A DNA stretch of 64,000 bases from JABDJL01 sp963664065. GTDB lineage: Bacteria > Pseudomonadota > Gammaproteobacteria > Xanthomonadales > SZUA-36. The position numbers were made by a program, and so were the translations under genes. Location: assembly GCA_963664065.1 (NCBI GenBank), contig OY760942.1, forward strand, positions 1,922,001 to 1,986,000. Reading direction: 5' to 3'. Under the pieces are notes generated by a model. The model was given only the letters and a program-made list of their open reading frames with translations. It searched no databases and was not told where the DNA came from. Numbering within the stretch: position 1 is the first letter of the stretch; every line of letters begins with the position of its first letter. Below, piece by piece: positions 36,159 through 46,700 of the stretch.

Positions 36159-37148
36159 TCAGGCCGTGCCCTTTGAGGTTCGATAATACAGTCCGACAAG
36201 GACAGCCAGTAACAATGCTGCCACTCCATTGTGCGCAACAGCGTTGGCCAGCGGGAGTTGCTTAACAACGTTGAGGACTCCCAGCAGGAATTGCAGCCCT
36301 GTCAGTGTCAGTAAAAGCACAACACTGCGCTGGAGAGTGGAAATTGACATCATGCGGCAGCCCGTAAAAATCAACACCAGAAGGGTCACAACGGCGCCAA
36401 TTCGATGCGCCATGTGGATAGCAGTCCTGGAAGGAAGGTCCAGCACTCCACCTTCGAAATCAACGCCAATTTCGCGCGATATCATAAAACCTTCCGAAAA
36501 GTTGGTTTCCGGCCACAACAACCCCTGGCAAGTGGGCAAGTCGGGACAGGCCAGTGCGGCGTAATTCGAGCTGGTCCAGCCACCAAGCGCGATCTGTATG
36601 GTCAACACACTCAGGGCGGCAATGATGATTCCTCGCATCGCCCTGATCCGGGAGCCTGAATGGTAGGCATTTGCGTAACGGCTGCTGTAGATTATCCATA
36701 TCAGGAGGGCAAGCGTCGCCATTCCGCCCAGCAAATGGCCGATCACTACAACAGGTAAAAGCTTCAGCGTGACTGTCCACATGCCCAGCGCTGCCTGGAA
36801 CAGGATCAAGCCCAGCAGCAGGCCGGTCTTGCCTCGAAACACTGCGCTGTTTCGGTTCCGCCATGCCATCCAGTTCATGGCTGCGACCAGCAGTACCAGG
36901 GTGCCTGCCAGGTAACGGTGGATCATCTCTTTCCAGGCTTTTTCAGCTTCGACCGGGCGCTCAGGAAATGCTTCGTTGGCAATTTGAATTTCTTCGGCCG
37001 CTTCAGGCCAGGTCAGCTGACCGTAACACCCCGGCCAGTCCGGGCATCCCAGACCCGCGTGAGACAGGCGCACCCATGCACCAACAACAATCACGAGAAA
37101 AGCCAGAATAGCGGCGATGACCGCGAGTCGGTGAAATGCCTGGTTCAT
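36159..37148 (-). CDS. ctaA: Heme A synthase (COX15/CtaA)
   Basis: 329-residue membrane protein that oxidises heme O to heme A. Conserved heme-binding histidines are seen in WVRLSHAGLGCPDWPGCYG (first domain), MIHRYLAG, VIGHLLGG, HMAHRIGA and VAHNGVAALL. The CPDWPGC and CPDLPTC pairs are the loop cysteines of the gammaproteobacterial type. Six bases separate it from ctaB, so the two heme-modifying genes are cotranscribed. Confidence 0.95.
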   Translation of the reverse strand: MNQAFHRLAVIAAILAFLVIVVGAWVRLSHAGLGCPDWPGCYGQLTWPEAAEEIQIANEAFPERPVEAEKAWKEMIHRYLAGTLVLLVAAMNWMAWRNRNSAVFRGKTGLLLGLILFQAALGMWTVTLKLLPVVVIGHLLGGMATLALLIWIIYSSRYANAYHSGSRIRAMRGIIIAALSVLTIQIALGGWTSSNYAALACPDLPTCQGLLWPETNFSEGFMISREIGVDFEGGVLDLPSRTAIHMAHRIGAVVTLLVLIFTGCRMMSISTLQRSVVLLLTLTGLQFLLGVLNVVKQLPLANAVAHNGVAALLLAVLVGLYYRTSKGTA

Positions 37149-37163
37149 TAAGAATACCTGTGA

Positions 37164-37775
37164 CTAATTGCTTCCGGACCAGGTCAGGAGGCGACCAAGA
37201 TCCTGGTCAATATCGTTTGGGTCAAATCCCGGTGTGTAGTGCAATATTATATTGGCGGCGGGGTCAAGTAGAAAGGCCTGACCTGTTTGCGGCTGCGCTC
37301 CACTGGCATCGGGTTTTGTGGAAATTGAATTCAGGATTCTCATCGCATCGCCGGAAGGATCGATCAGAATATCCAGTTCAGGGTACACGGCAAGCAGGGA
37401 TTTCTGCACCTCGGGAGAGGTTTGCTTCGGGGAAAGTATCCAAATTGCCACCTGCGGGCGTTTTCTTCCGGCTGCGAGGTGGATCTGCCTGAGACTTGCA
37501 ATGTCTTTAAGACATTGCGGGTCGCAAACAGCATCAAATGGATACAACAATACCCACTGCTGTTGGTCAGCAACTGATGTACCGGCCCCGGCATATTGGA
37601 TGTCCAGCCGGCTTAAGGGCAGCACAAGGGCAGGCTCTACCAGCTTTCCGAGGTTTGAGAAACTGGATGGTTCAAAATTCCACCAGCTTGATCGCATCAG
37701 GATGGCGAGCAAAAGCGGGGTTAAAAACAGTGCCCCGATCGCAATCAGGGTGAACTTCGGATTCTGAAGGTTCAT
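37164..37775 (-). CDS. SCO-like thioredoxin-fold protein of the oxidase cluster
   Basis: 203 residues with one N-terminal membrane anchor (about 8-27) and a periplasmic thioredoxin-like domain. Cys84-Asp-Pro-Gln-Cys88 is a CxxxC pair placed like the copper-binding motif of SCO/Cox assembly proteins, and AFLLDPAANIILHY resembles the last SCO strands. The third ligand, a histidine just before that strand in SCO, is not evident. A redox or copper role in CuA assembly is plausible from the location between surf1 and ctaA; function is inferred. Confidence 0.65.
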   Translation of the reverse strand: MNLQNPKFTLIAIGALFLTPLLLAILMRSSWWNFEPSSFSNLGKLVEPALVLPLSRLDIQYAGAGTSVADQQQWVLLYPFDAVCDPQCLKDIASLRQIHLAAGRKRPQVAIWILSPKQTSPEVQKSLLAVYPELDILIDPSGDAMRILNSISTKPDASGAQPQTGQAFLLDPAANIILHYTPGFDPNDIDQDLGRLLTWSGSN

Positions 37776-38473
37776 TTTTGTTCACCGCGCCGGATAGTCA
37801 GGAAAATCCAGCCAAGGAAAGCAGTGAAAGCGAGGGCGAACCACTGGAACGCATAGGCCCGGTGTCTGGCCGGGCTCATGAACACGGGTTTCCACTGGCG
37901 ACCTGAAAAGCCCCCCGCACTTGTTTCGTCTAGAAACAGGACCCAGGGATATAATTTTGTACTCAAAGCCACAGATATTTTGTCCAGTTTTGGGTAGGTA
38001 ACCAGTTGTGGCCATCGATCCAAAAGCATATCCCCCTCTTTCCCCAGTTGTCGGCCGGGAAGCGGCATCGGCCCGATGCGCCCGCTGATTTCCAACTGGC
38101 CGGCCGGGGTATCGACCAATGGCAATGACAGGCGGTTTTCCGGCATCGGCAACCAACCCCTGTTAACCAGGATTTTTTCACCACTATCTAGTTCAAAAGC
38201 GGTATAGACATGAACACCCGGCCGGCCAGCCAGCACCTGGTTGTCCGCCAGCGTATCGTATTGCTGCTTGAATCGACCTTCAAGTACGAGCCGGGTGAAT
38301 TCCCGCATATTGCCGGGATCGGGCAATTGAATGAACTCCGGAACGGATGAAAATTCTGACAATCTATGGTCTTTAATCGCAGCGCGATCCATTTGCCAGA
38401 CCCCAAGTCGGGCGAAAATCAGCATCAATGCCAACATTAGTAGCGAGAAAGCGATTGAAGGTTTGAACGACAC
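37772..38473 (-). CDS. SURF1 family cytochrome oxidase biogenesis protein
   Basis: 233 residues with the SURF1 topology: a transmembrane helix near each end (about 8-26 and 207-226) and a periplasmic domain between. Family motifs include GVWQMDRA, RGWLP (in VNRGWLPMPENR) and the HRAYAFQWFALA segment. SURF1 helps insert heme A into subunit I. It overlaps the SCO-like gene by four bases. Confidence 0.88.
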   Translation of the reverse strand: MSFKPSIAFSLLMLALMLIFARLGVWQMDRAAIKDHRLSEFSSVPEFIQLPDPGNMREFTRLVLEGRFKQQYDTLADNQVLAGRPGVHVYTAFELDSGEKILVNRGWLPMPENRLSLPLVDTPAGQLEISGRIGPMPLPGRQLGKEGDMLLDRWPQLVTYPKLDKISVALSTKLYPWVLFLDETSAGGFSGRQWKPVFMSPARHRAYAFQWFALAFTAFLGWIFLTIRRGEQK

Positions 38474-38564
38474 GGATGGATTCCAGGTATTCCTCAGAGG
38501 CTCCTTTACTTAAGTCTTGCCTATGGTTTTCGATATACTGTTGCCCGGCGCGGGAATGTAAGAG

Positions 38565-38816
38565 ATGTTTAGTAAATTCGTCATTATCATTGCTCTTCTG
38601 GTCATTTTGTATACCTTGGGTTCGTCATTTTATTTCCTGGTCCGCGACAGGGGCGGGGAGAATAGAACCGTTCGAAGGCTTAGTTTGAGGGCGGGTTTGT
38701 CTCTCTTGTTGTTCGTCTTGATTTTTATCGGCATGGCGACCGGTTGGTTGCAGCCGGGCAGCGCCGGTCCCATACGTTACCACGCTGCCGAGCAGGTGAA
38801 GCCCCCGGATCCATGA
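38565..38816 (+). CDS. DUF2909 twin-transmembrane protein
   Basis: 83 residues with two hydrophobic helices (about 4-26 and 44-65) joined by a basic loop containing RDRG and RRLSLRAGLS. This is the DUF2909 pattern, a protein commonly found next to cytochrome c oxidase genes in gammaproteobacteria. It is the only plus-strand gene in the oxidase cluster, placed between SURF1 and coxC. Function unknown. Confidence 0.78.
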   Translation: MFSKFVIIIALLVILYTLGSSFYFLVRDRGGENRTVRRLSLRAGLSLLLFVLIFIGMATGWLQPGSAGPIRYHAAEQVKPPDP

Positions 38817-38842
38817 ACGACTCTCACACCACCGGTGAGTGT

Positions 38843-39700
38843 TCAAAGCACATAAACAAAGATAAATAGCCCCAGCCATACCACATCCACAAAGTGCCAG
38901 TACCAGGCCACCGCTTCGAAACCGAAATGCTGGTCTGGTTTGAAATGGCCTTTGGCACAGCGGAACATGATCACGGTCAACATGATGGCGCCCAAGGTGA
39001 CATGCATACCGTGAAAACCGGTCAGCATGAAAAATGTCGAGCCATAAATTCCCGAGCCAAGCGTCAGGCCCAGCTCCGAGTATGCTTCGTGATATTCACC
39101 GATCTGAAACCACATGAACACAAAGCCAAGGATTACCGTGATTGCCAGCCAGGCCACCAGCGGCGCTCGTTTAGAGGCCTTTAAGGCATGGTGTGCCATG
39201 GTCAGTGTGACACCGGAGCCTAACAGGATCAGGGTATTGACAAACGGAATTCCGAAGGCCGGAATGGCTTGAAAATCCCCTCCGATCCCGGCTGGCCCAT
39301 TGGTGGGCCAATGTGCGACAAACCCCTGCCAGAGATATTCGTTGGTGCTGGCGCCGGCTCCTTCACCGCCGAGCCACGGAACGACCAGTGCACGCGCATA
39401 AAACAAGGCGCCAAAAAAACAGGCAAAAAACATGATTTCCGAAAAAATAAACCAGGCCATTCCAAGCCGGAAGGACGAGTCCACCTGTTCGTTATATTTG
39501 CCGCCTTCGCTCTCGCGTATCACTTCGCCAAACCAACCGAAAAGCATGTAAATGATAATTGCAAAGCCAACAAAGAAGGTCCATCGCGCCGTACCGGATC
39601 CATTTAGCCAGATGGCGGCACTGGCGAGCATGGTAATCATCCCCAGTGATCCGATAATAGGCCACCTTGTGCCGTGCGGAACGTAATACGTAGAAGCCAT
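38843..39700 (-). CDS. coxC: Cytochrome c oxidase subunit III
   Basis: 285 residues with seven hydrophobic helices. FFVGFAIIIYMLFGWFGEVIRE, SEIMFFACFFGALFYARA and the C-terminal FHGMHVTLGAIMLTV and AVAWYWHFVDVVWLGLFIFVYV are signatures of subunit III. It stabilises the oxidase and proton uptake. It lies downstream of ctaG, with about 110 bases between that hold no clear gene. Confidence 0.95.
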   Translation of the reverse strand: MASTYYVPHGTRWPIIGSLGMITMLASAAIWLNGSGTARWTFFVGFAIIIYMLFGWFGEVIRESEGGKYNEQVDSSFRLGMAWFIFSEIMFFACFFGALFYARALVVPWLGGEGAGASTNEYLWQGFVAHWPTNGPAGIGGDFQAIPAFGIPFVNTLILLGSGVTLTMAHHALKASKRAPLVAWLAITVILGFVFMWFQIGEYHEAYSELGLTLGSGIYGSTFFMLTGFHGMHVTLGAIMLTVIMFRCAKGHFKPDQHFGFEAVAWYWHFVDVVWLGLFIFVYVL

Positions 39701-39811
39701 CTCAGCAGTATCCTTGCGTCACGTTATCGGCCGGTTGGCCCTGGTGCAAGGCGGCATACGGGTACTTTGGAGCTGGCTTCTGAGTTCAGCTTGATGCGAC
39801 ATTGTCAGGCC

Positions 39812-40399
39812 TCAATTGATGCCGGACCCGGGTTGCTGAGCCAATGTATCAGTGCTGCCGGGTTCCTCGTTCAGGAAAAAAGTGTAGGAAAGCGTGATTT
39901 CGGTGATGTTCTCAGGCAAGTCGGTCTCTATGTAGAAGCGAACAGGCATTTCCCGGTATTCGCCGGCAGCAAGCTGCTGCCTGGAAAAACAGAAACACTC
40001 TGTTTTCACAAAATACAGTGCTGCCCCTGGTGGCGTAACGTTGTAAACCGCTTGCCCGGCTGTGTCTTTTTCTACCAGGCTATAGACGGCGTATACGGAT
40101 TCGGAAGCCTCACCCAATGTCACATCCATGCTTCGTTGTAGCGGCTTGAATTCCCAGGGAAGCGCGGAGTTGGCAGTGGCGTCGAATAGCAATTTGACTG
40201 TTCTTTGCTGGTCCGGTGATAAATGATCGCCGGGAACACCTGCCGTATCATCCACCCTGATACCGGCTTGTCCAATGCCCGTGATCTCGCAAAATTTGTC
40301 GTAAAGCGGCGGCATGGCGAACACACCAAAGACAAACATTCCCACCGAAACCAGTAGCAGTTTTCTGGCCAGTTTTCGGTTTGCTTGACGGGTTTCCAT
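39812..40399 (-). CDS. ctaG: Cytochrome c oxidase assembly protein CtaG/Cox11
   Basis: 195 residues. A single N-terminal anchor (about 13-32) is followed by a periplasmic immunoglobulin-like domain. ECFCFSRQQLAAGE contains the copper-binding CFC motif, and LSYTFF closes the domain, as in Cox11. It delivers copper to the CuB centre of subunit I. It lies three bases after the small ORF behind coxA. Confidence 0.94.
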   Translation of the reverse strand: METRQANRKLARKLLLVSVGMFVFGVFAMPPLYDKFCEITGIGQAGIRVDDTAGVPGDHLSPDQQRTVKLLFDATANSALPWEFKPLQRSMDVTLGEASESVYAVYSLVEKDTAGQAVYNVTPPGAALYFVKTECFCFSRQQLAAGEYREMPVRFYIETDLPENITEITLSYTFFLNEEPGSTDTLAQQPGSGIN

Positions 40400-40402
40400 G
40401 GG

Positions 40403-40534
40403 CTACCTGCCGATGACGCCGGTCAGTATGAAAACCCCAAAAATCAACAATGCGACCAGCGCCAGTTTCCAGGCAGTCCGGCGAGCATTCGCGCGGCGCT
40501 GTTTTAGTTCATTGCTGTCCATGTGAGTATTCAT
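40403..40534 (-). CDS. Small membrane protein of the oxidase cluster
   Basis: 43 residues: a basic N-terminus with KQRRANARRTAWK and one hydrophobic helix (KLALVALLIFGVFILTGVIG). Small proteins of this make-up are found between coxA and ctaG in related bacteria and are annotated as oxidase small assembly proteins. Three candidate ATGs exist (40537, 40534, 40522); the second has the best spacing from GCAGG. The coding frame fills the gap from coxA to ctaG. Confidence 0.68.
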   Translation of the reverse strand: MNTHMDSNELKQRRANARRTAWKLALVALLIFGVFILTGVIGR

Positions 40535-40549
40535 CATTCCTGCTGCCGC

Positions 40550-42175
40550 CTAGTGAGAAATTTCGTCTGCATGCACAACCATGCTTTCATCGATATCTGG
40601 CGGAGTATCAAATGTGTGGTATGGGGCCGGAGATGGAACGGACCACTCCAGGCCTATTGCGCCTTCCCATACCCTCGATTTGGCTTTCAACTTGCTGCCC
40701 CAGATACAGTGAATAATAAGCCCGACAAAAATCAGTTGAGTAGCGCCGAACAGGAAACCACCCAGCGACGACCACATGTTGAAATCGGCAAACTGCGGTG
40801 AGTAATCCGGAATACGCCGCGGCATACCGGCGAGCCCGAGATAGTGCTGCGGGAAGAACAGGACATTGACAAAAATTGCAGATAGCCAGAAATGCAGATT
40901 GCCCCATTTTTCCGAATACATCCGGCCGGTCCACTTGGGCAGCCAGTAATAGGTACCCGCCATCAACGCAAATACAGCGCCCGGCACCAGCACATAGTGG
41001 AAATGTGCCACCACGAAATAGGTGTCATGGTATTGGAAGTCCGCAGCAGTAATGGCCAGCATCAGGCCAGACAAGCCGCCAATGGTAAACAACACCACGA
41101 AACCGATCGCGAACAGCATCGGGGTTTCGAAAGTCATCGAGCCCCTCCACATGGTACTGACCCAGTTGAAAACTTTAACGCCTGTGGGAACCGCGATCAG
41201 CATGGTTGCATACATAAAAAACAACTCGCCTTCCAATGGCATTCCTACCGTAAACATGTGATGCGCCCAAACAATAAATGACAGGAAAGCGATACTGGCA
41301 GTGGCGTATACCATGGCTGCGTAGCCGAACAACGGCTTGCGTGCAAAGGTCGGCAAAATTTCAGATACAACGCCAAATGCCGGCAGGATCATGATATAGA
41401 CTTCGGGATGCCCGAAGAACCAGAAAATATGCTGGAACATCACCGGGTCTCCGCCGCCCGCCGCGTTGAAGAAACTGGTGGCGAAAAAGTAATCCGTCAG
41501 GAGCATGGTCACCGCACCCGCCAGCACCGGCATCACTGCAATCAGCAGGAAAGCGGTAATCAGCCAGGTCCACACGAACAGGGGCATGCGCAAAAGAGTC
41601 ATACCCGGTGCGCGCATGTTGATGATGGTCGCAATGACGTTGATGGAGCCCATGATCGAAGAGATGCCCATCATGTGTATCGAAAACACCACGAAAGCAA
41701 AGCTGTCGCCCGTCTGCAGGCTCAATGGCGGATAAAGGGTCCAACCCGATGCCGGGCCGCCGGAATCCATGAAAAGCGTAGAAAGCAGCATTGCAAAGGC
41801 AAAGGGCAGGATCCAGAAGCTCCAGTTATTCATGCGCGGAAGCGCCATATCCGGTGCACCGATCATCATCGGAATCATCCAGTTGGCGAACCCAACCCAT
41901 GCTGGCATGATGGCGCCGAACACCATAATCAGCGCATGCATGGTTGTCATCTGGTTAAAGAAATCTGGCTCAACCAATTGCAGGCCGGGAACGAATAACT
42001 CTGCACGAATCACCATCGCCATAGCGCCGCCAATGAAAAACATCAGCAAGGCGAAAACCAGGTACAGGGTGCCGATATCCTTGTGATTGGTAGTGAATAC
42101 CCAGCGGTTCATGAAGCCCTTTGGCTTGTGATCATTGTGGAGTCCGGTGAAATCTGTGCCCGCTATGCTGCTCAT
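40550..42175 (-). CDS. coxA: Cytochrome c oxidase subunit I
   Basis: 541-residue heme-copper oxidase subunit with about twelve helices. The CuB site includes FGHPEVYIMILPAFG with the His-Tyr crosslink residues, followed by the paired histidines after it (WAHHMFTVG); the heme ligands lie in MTTMHALIMVFG and HDTYFVVAHFHYVL. It reduces oxygen and pumps protons in the inner membrane. It is an A-type oxidase by the GHPEVY motif. It overlaps coxB by four bases. Confidence 0.97.
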   Translation of the reverse strand: MSSIAGTDFTGLHNDHKPKGFMNRWVFTTNHKDIGTLYLVFALLMFFIGGAMAMVIRAELFVPGLQLVEPDFFNQMTTMHALIMVFGAIMPAWVGFANWMIPMMIGAPDMALPRMNNWSFWILPFAFAMLLSTLFMDSGGPASGWTLYPPLSLQTGDSFAFVVFSIHMMGISSIMGSINVIATIINMRAPGMTLLRMPLFVWTWLITAFLLIAVMPVLAGAVTMLLTDYFFATSFFNAAGGGDPVMFQHIFWFFGHPEVYIMILPAFGVVSEILPTFARKPLFGYAAMVYATASIAFLSFIVWAHHMFTVGMPLEGELFFMYATMLIAVPTGVKVFNWVSTMWRGSMTFETPMLFAIGFVVLFTIGGLSGLMLAITAADFQYHDTYFVVAHFHYVLVPGAVFALMAGTYYWLPKWTGRMYSEKWGNLHFWLSAIFVNVLFFPQHYLGLAGMPRRIPDYSPQFADFNMWSSLGGFLFGATQLIFVGLIIHCIWGSKLKAKSRVWEGAIGLEWSVPSPAPYHTFDTPPDIDESMVVHADEISH

Positions 42176-43338
42176 GACTCCTCTCCTGTCAGCCTCGCGA
42201 CCGTTTCAGGTTGAACAAGATCTCCCGTCGCGTTGCCGAATGAATTGCGCAGGTAGGTGACAACAGCTGCAATATCCACCGGTGAGAGCATGTTGCCCCA
42301 GGCCTGCATTGCCGTGCCTTCGACACCGTTGACCACCAGGTCAATGCTCACTTCAGGCGGACCGGTGGCTACCGCACTGCCAGCAACGGCCGGAAATGCA
42401 GGTGCAAGACCATTGCCGTCAAGCTGGTGACAGGTGGCGCATTGGCCGGTATACACTTCCTGGCCGCGGCGCATCAGCCCCTCCAGGTCCCAGTCCTTCC
42501 GGATCAACTCTGCCTCAGCGTCACCCTCGTCATGCTGTCCGGCTACCCATTCCCGGTATTCCGCTTCCGGCAATGCGATGACTACTATTGGCATAAAACC
42601 GTGGTCTTTTCCGCACAACTCTGCGCATTGTCCACGGTAGGTGCCGGGTTTTTCTATGATGGTCCATGCCTCATTGATAAAGCCCGGAATAGCGTCCCTT
42701 TTCCAGCCAAAATCAGGCACCCACCAGGCATGCAATACATCGTCAGCCGTGATTAGAAACTTGACTTTCTTGCCCACGGGCAGAACCAGCGGTTTGTCTA
42801 CGTCCAGCAGGTAGTTTTCGACATCTTCGGGATTGATACCGGAATTGAGTTGGCGGGCAGCGTTCGAATCAGCCTTTAGCGTGCTGATGAAGCTGATATC
42901 GTCTTCAAGATATTCGTATTTCCATTTCCACTGAAAACCAATGATTTTGACTGTCATGTCCGAGCCGGCGGTGTCTTCCATCCTGATCAGTGCGGTGGTG
43001 GCAGGAATGGCCATGCCGAGCAGTATCAGTACCGGAATGATGGTCCAGGCGATTTCAGCTTTTGTGCTGTGACTGAAACCGGCCGGCTGGTGGCCACGGG
43101 ACTTTCGGTGAAGTACGATCGAAGTGAACATCGCGGTGAAAACAAGGGCGCCAATTACGATACAGATCCAGAGGATCGTCATGTGCAATTCATAGTGGGT
43201 AACACTTTGTGGCGTTACACCGACCGGCATGTTGATTTCATTGCCGGTCAGGGCAGGTGCTGCCAGTAACAGCCAGAAAGCTGCGCATACCGCCGCAAGT
43301 ACAGCGAGAGAGACAATGACGGTGTTTTGCTTGTTCAT
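42172..43338 (-). CDS. coxB: Cytochrome c oxidase subunit II with fused cytochrome c
   Basis: 388 residues. A signal or anchor helix and a second transmembrane helix are followed by the periplasmic cupredoxin domain with CuA ligands in GQCAELCGKDHGFM. A C-terminal cytochrome c domain carries Cys300-Ala-Thr-Cys303-His304 and a likely axial methionine in GTAMQAWG. The fusion marks a caa3-type oxidase that accepts electrons through its own heme c. First gene of the cluster, divergent from putA. Confidence 0.95.
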   Translation of the reverse strand: MNKQNTVIVSLAVLAAVCAAFWLLLAAPALTGNEINMPVGVTPQSVTHYELHMTILWICIVIGALVFTAMFTSIVLHRKSRGHQPAGFSHSTKAEIAWTIIPVLILLGMAIPATTALIRMEDTAGSDMTVKIIGFQWKWKYEYLEDDISFISTLKADSNAARQLNSGINPEDVENYLLDVDKPLVLPVGKKVKFLITADDVLHAWWVPDFGWKRDAIPGFINEAWTIIEKPGTYRGQCAELCGKDHGFMPIVVIALPEAEYREWVAGQHDEGDAEAELIRKDWDLEGLMRRGQEVYTGQCATCHQLDGNGLAPAFPAVAGSAVATGPPEVSIDLVVNGVEGTAMQAWGNMLSPVDIAAVVTYLRNSFGNATGDLVQPETVARLTGEES

Positions 43339-43732
43339 ATGGAAAAATGAGTCTCAAATTCCAAAATTTACGTTAATAAACAAATTCATACATTCGAGCA
43401 CACGGCGACCAAAAAATGCTGCTCAAGTCTGAAAATCTTCTGGAACCCATATCATGGTACCGGTAAGTGTTTATCAACAATAGTAGCGAAACACCGGCCC
43501 TTTGCGCTGCCCTCCAGATTGGGCTCCTGCCAGCCGGCAATTGTATCTTCGGGCCCGACAACGGGGCAAGGAACCAGGCCAAAAAATCGCGGATTTATTG
43601 AATCTTCAAGGCTGCCTGCCAGTGCGGGCGAAAATGACTTTAAACCGTGCTTGGCCTTGGCCTTTATGGGGCATAAACTTAGCACCCACAAAATTGTCCT
43701 CCCAGACTAAGCCGCTAACCGGAGTAAGCGCA
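43339..43732. other. Intergenic region between coxB and putA
   Basis: This 394-base gap between divergent genes should carry both promoters. On the minus strand TTGGTC and TATGAA spaced by about 16 bases, near 43390-43415, could serve coxB. The plus-strand frame of putA stays open through most of the gap, but the stretch does not look like PutA. I see no RNA gene or repeat. Confidence 0.3.
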
Positions 43733-46700
43733 TTGAGCGAGCGAAATGAATTTGAATTTCTGAAGGCCGGAACGCCTCCCGCCAATGAAGCAAGAAGCGC
43801 GATCAACCAGTCTTACCACGCGGACGAAACCAAGCTTGTCGGTCAGTTGCTTGCCGAAGCAGAACTCGATCATTCAGCCTCTGAAAGGGTAAATCGTTCT
43901 GCCCAATTACTGGTTCGTCGAGTCCGCCAGCGTAAGGCGGAACAGGGTGTGCTCGAAGCTTTCATGCAGGAATACGATCTCTCTTCCGAAGAAGGAATTG
44001 TACTCATGTGCCTGGCCGAAGCCCTGTTACGGATTCCCGATTCGGACACAGCCGAAAAACTGATTGCGGACAAGTTGTCGAGTGCTGATTGGGAATCTCA
44101 CCTTGGAAGAAGCTCGTCAATACTGGTCAATGCTTCAACCTGGGGTCTTATGTTGACAGGCAAGTTGGTCAGTCTGGGCGAAGGTACTCAGAGAAGCATT
44201 TCGAACACGCTGGGCAAGATGCTTAATCGAAGTGGAGATCCGGTAGTGCGAACCGCCATCAGGCAGGCGATGCGCATCATGGGTTTTCAGTATGTAATGG
44301 GCCGGGACATTGATGAGGCGCTGGATCGTGCCGAAAAGAAAAAAAACCAGCCCTATCGATATTCATTTGACATGCTTGGAGAAGCTGCGCTCACGATCCC
44401 TGATGCGCAACGATATTTTGAGTCCTACCGCGAGGGGATTTGTGCCATCGGCCGGCGCAGACAGCACGAGGATATTTTTTCCGCACCCAGTATTTCAGTC
44501 AAACTTTCTGCCTTGCATCCACGCTATGAATTCGGCCAGCGGGACCGGGTGCTGGCGGAATTAACTCCAAAATTGCTTGAACTGGCATTGTTGGCCAAAG
44601 ATAACGGCATAGCGCTCACCGTGGACGCGGAGGAGGCAGACCGTTTGCTGCTTTCACTGGATGTGTTCACGGCCGTGTTAAGGGAGAAAGCGCTTAAAGC
44701 CTGGGACGGCTTCGGAATTGCAATCCAGACCTATCTCAGGATGGCCGGAGCGGAGATTGATTTCCTGACGGAACTTGCAAGAGAAACAGGCCACAGGTTG
44801 CCGGTACGCCTGGTCAAGGGTGCGTATTGGGATTCAGAAATCAAGCACGCGCAAATGGAAGGATTCGCCGCATACCCGGTGTTTACGCGCAAGGCAAATA
44901 CAGATGTTTCCTATGTGGCTTGTGCTCGCCGGGTATTGACGCGCAGGCAGTATTTTTATCCCCAGTTCGCAACCCATAATGCGCATACCATTGCAATCAT
45001 TGCCGAGATGGCAGGTGATCGCCTTGACTATGAGTTCCAGCGGCTTCACGGCATGGGTGAGGACCTTTATGCAGAAGTGCTGAAACGCAAAGGATTCAGT
45101 CGAGCCTGCAGGGTATATGCGCCGGTTGGAAGTCACGAAGACCTGTTACCCTACCTGGTCAGAAGATTGCTCGAGAATGGGGCTAACACATCCTTTGTTA
45201 ACCGTATCGTCGACGAGACTCTGCCCATTGAGAAAGTTGCAGAAGATTCGCTTGCGCGTGTCAGATCCACCAGCCCGGTGCCGCACCCGGCGATTCCGCT
45301 TCCGGTTCAACTGTTTGGCGAACAACGCCGAAATTCATCAGGTGTAAACCTTGCCAGCGAGGACGAACTGCTTGATTTGGCCAAACGTATGCAGGTATAC
45401 GCGGACCGGAAATGGCGGGCCGAACCCTTGCTGGCCAGTAAAAGCCGAAACAAAAGGAAAGCCGAGGCGCATTCAGTTACTGACCCGTCTTTCAAGGAAA
45501 AGGTAATCGGGGAAGTCAGGTTCGCAACGGAAGAAGAAGTACAGCAGGCCATCGCAGACGCCGATGCTTTCTCAAACGAATGGGATAATACGCCTGCCGA
45601 TGATAGGGCTGCAGCCCTGGAGCGGGCGGCTGAGCTGTTCGAAGCGAACCTGCCGGAGTTTCTGGCGCTGTGCGCAAGGGAGGCGGGCAGAACAATCAAC
45701 GATGGAATATCCGAGGTCCGCGAGGCTGTAGATTTTCTGCGCTACTATGCAATGCAGGCCCGGCAGCGATTCGGAAGTCCTATCGTGATGCCCGGACCGA
45801 CGGGTGAAAGTAACGAGGTTTCCTTGCACGGGCGAGGCGTATTCTCGTGTATCAGTCCGTGGAACTTTCCGTTGGCCATTTTTACCGGGCAAATCACAGC
45901 TGCATTGGCCGCCGGTAATACGGTATTGGCCAAGCCAGCAGATTCGACGCCAATCATCGCCTATCGCGCAATTCAATTACTGCACAAGGCGGGTATTCCC
46001 CGGGCGGCTGTACAATTACTCCCGGGTTCCGGCCGAAAAGTCGGTGCAATGCTGACCAGCGACCCGCGTATCGATGGCGTAGCGGTCACCGGTTCAACCA
46101 CAACCGCCCGGATCATTAACAGGGCCCTGGCTGGCCGGGATGCACCACTGGCCTCGTTGATCGCGGAAACCGGTGGTCAGAATGCCATGCTGGTGGACAG
46201 TTCGGCATTACCGGAACAGGTCGTCACTGACGTTATTAACAGTGCCTTTCACAGCGCCGGCCAGCGCTGTTCCGCCCTGCGAATATTGTTTCTTCAGGAG
46301 GAGATCGCCGACAAGATCATGATCATGCTGGCGGGTGCCATGCAGGAACTGGTGGTTGGTGACCCCGGCATACTGGAGACCGATGTAGGTCCGGTGATTA
46401 ATGCCGGTTCGAGAGACGAGTTGCAGGCCCATGTCGATCGCATGGAGCGCGAAGGCAGGTTGATCGCGAGAGCACCGCTGGATAATTCGCTGGAAGGATC
46501 GTTTCTGGCTCCCTGTGCTTTCGAAATCGACAGCATTAACCGCCTGGAGGATGAAGTCTTTGGTCCGGTCTTGCATGTGATTCGGTTTCAATCGGACGAA
46601 CTGGACGTGGTTATCGATGCGGTCAATGGAACAGGTTACGGATTGACCCTGGGAGTGCATTCCAGGATAGACCGCACGCAGAAATATATTGCCAGCAGAG

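Noticed and set aside
41408..41998. Plus-strand ORF of 196 residues rich in His and Arg
   Set aside because: Antisense shadow of coxA; the apparent His-rich composition comes from reverse-complemented membrane codons.
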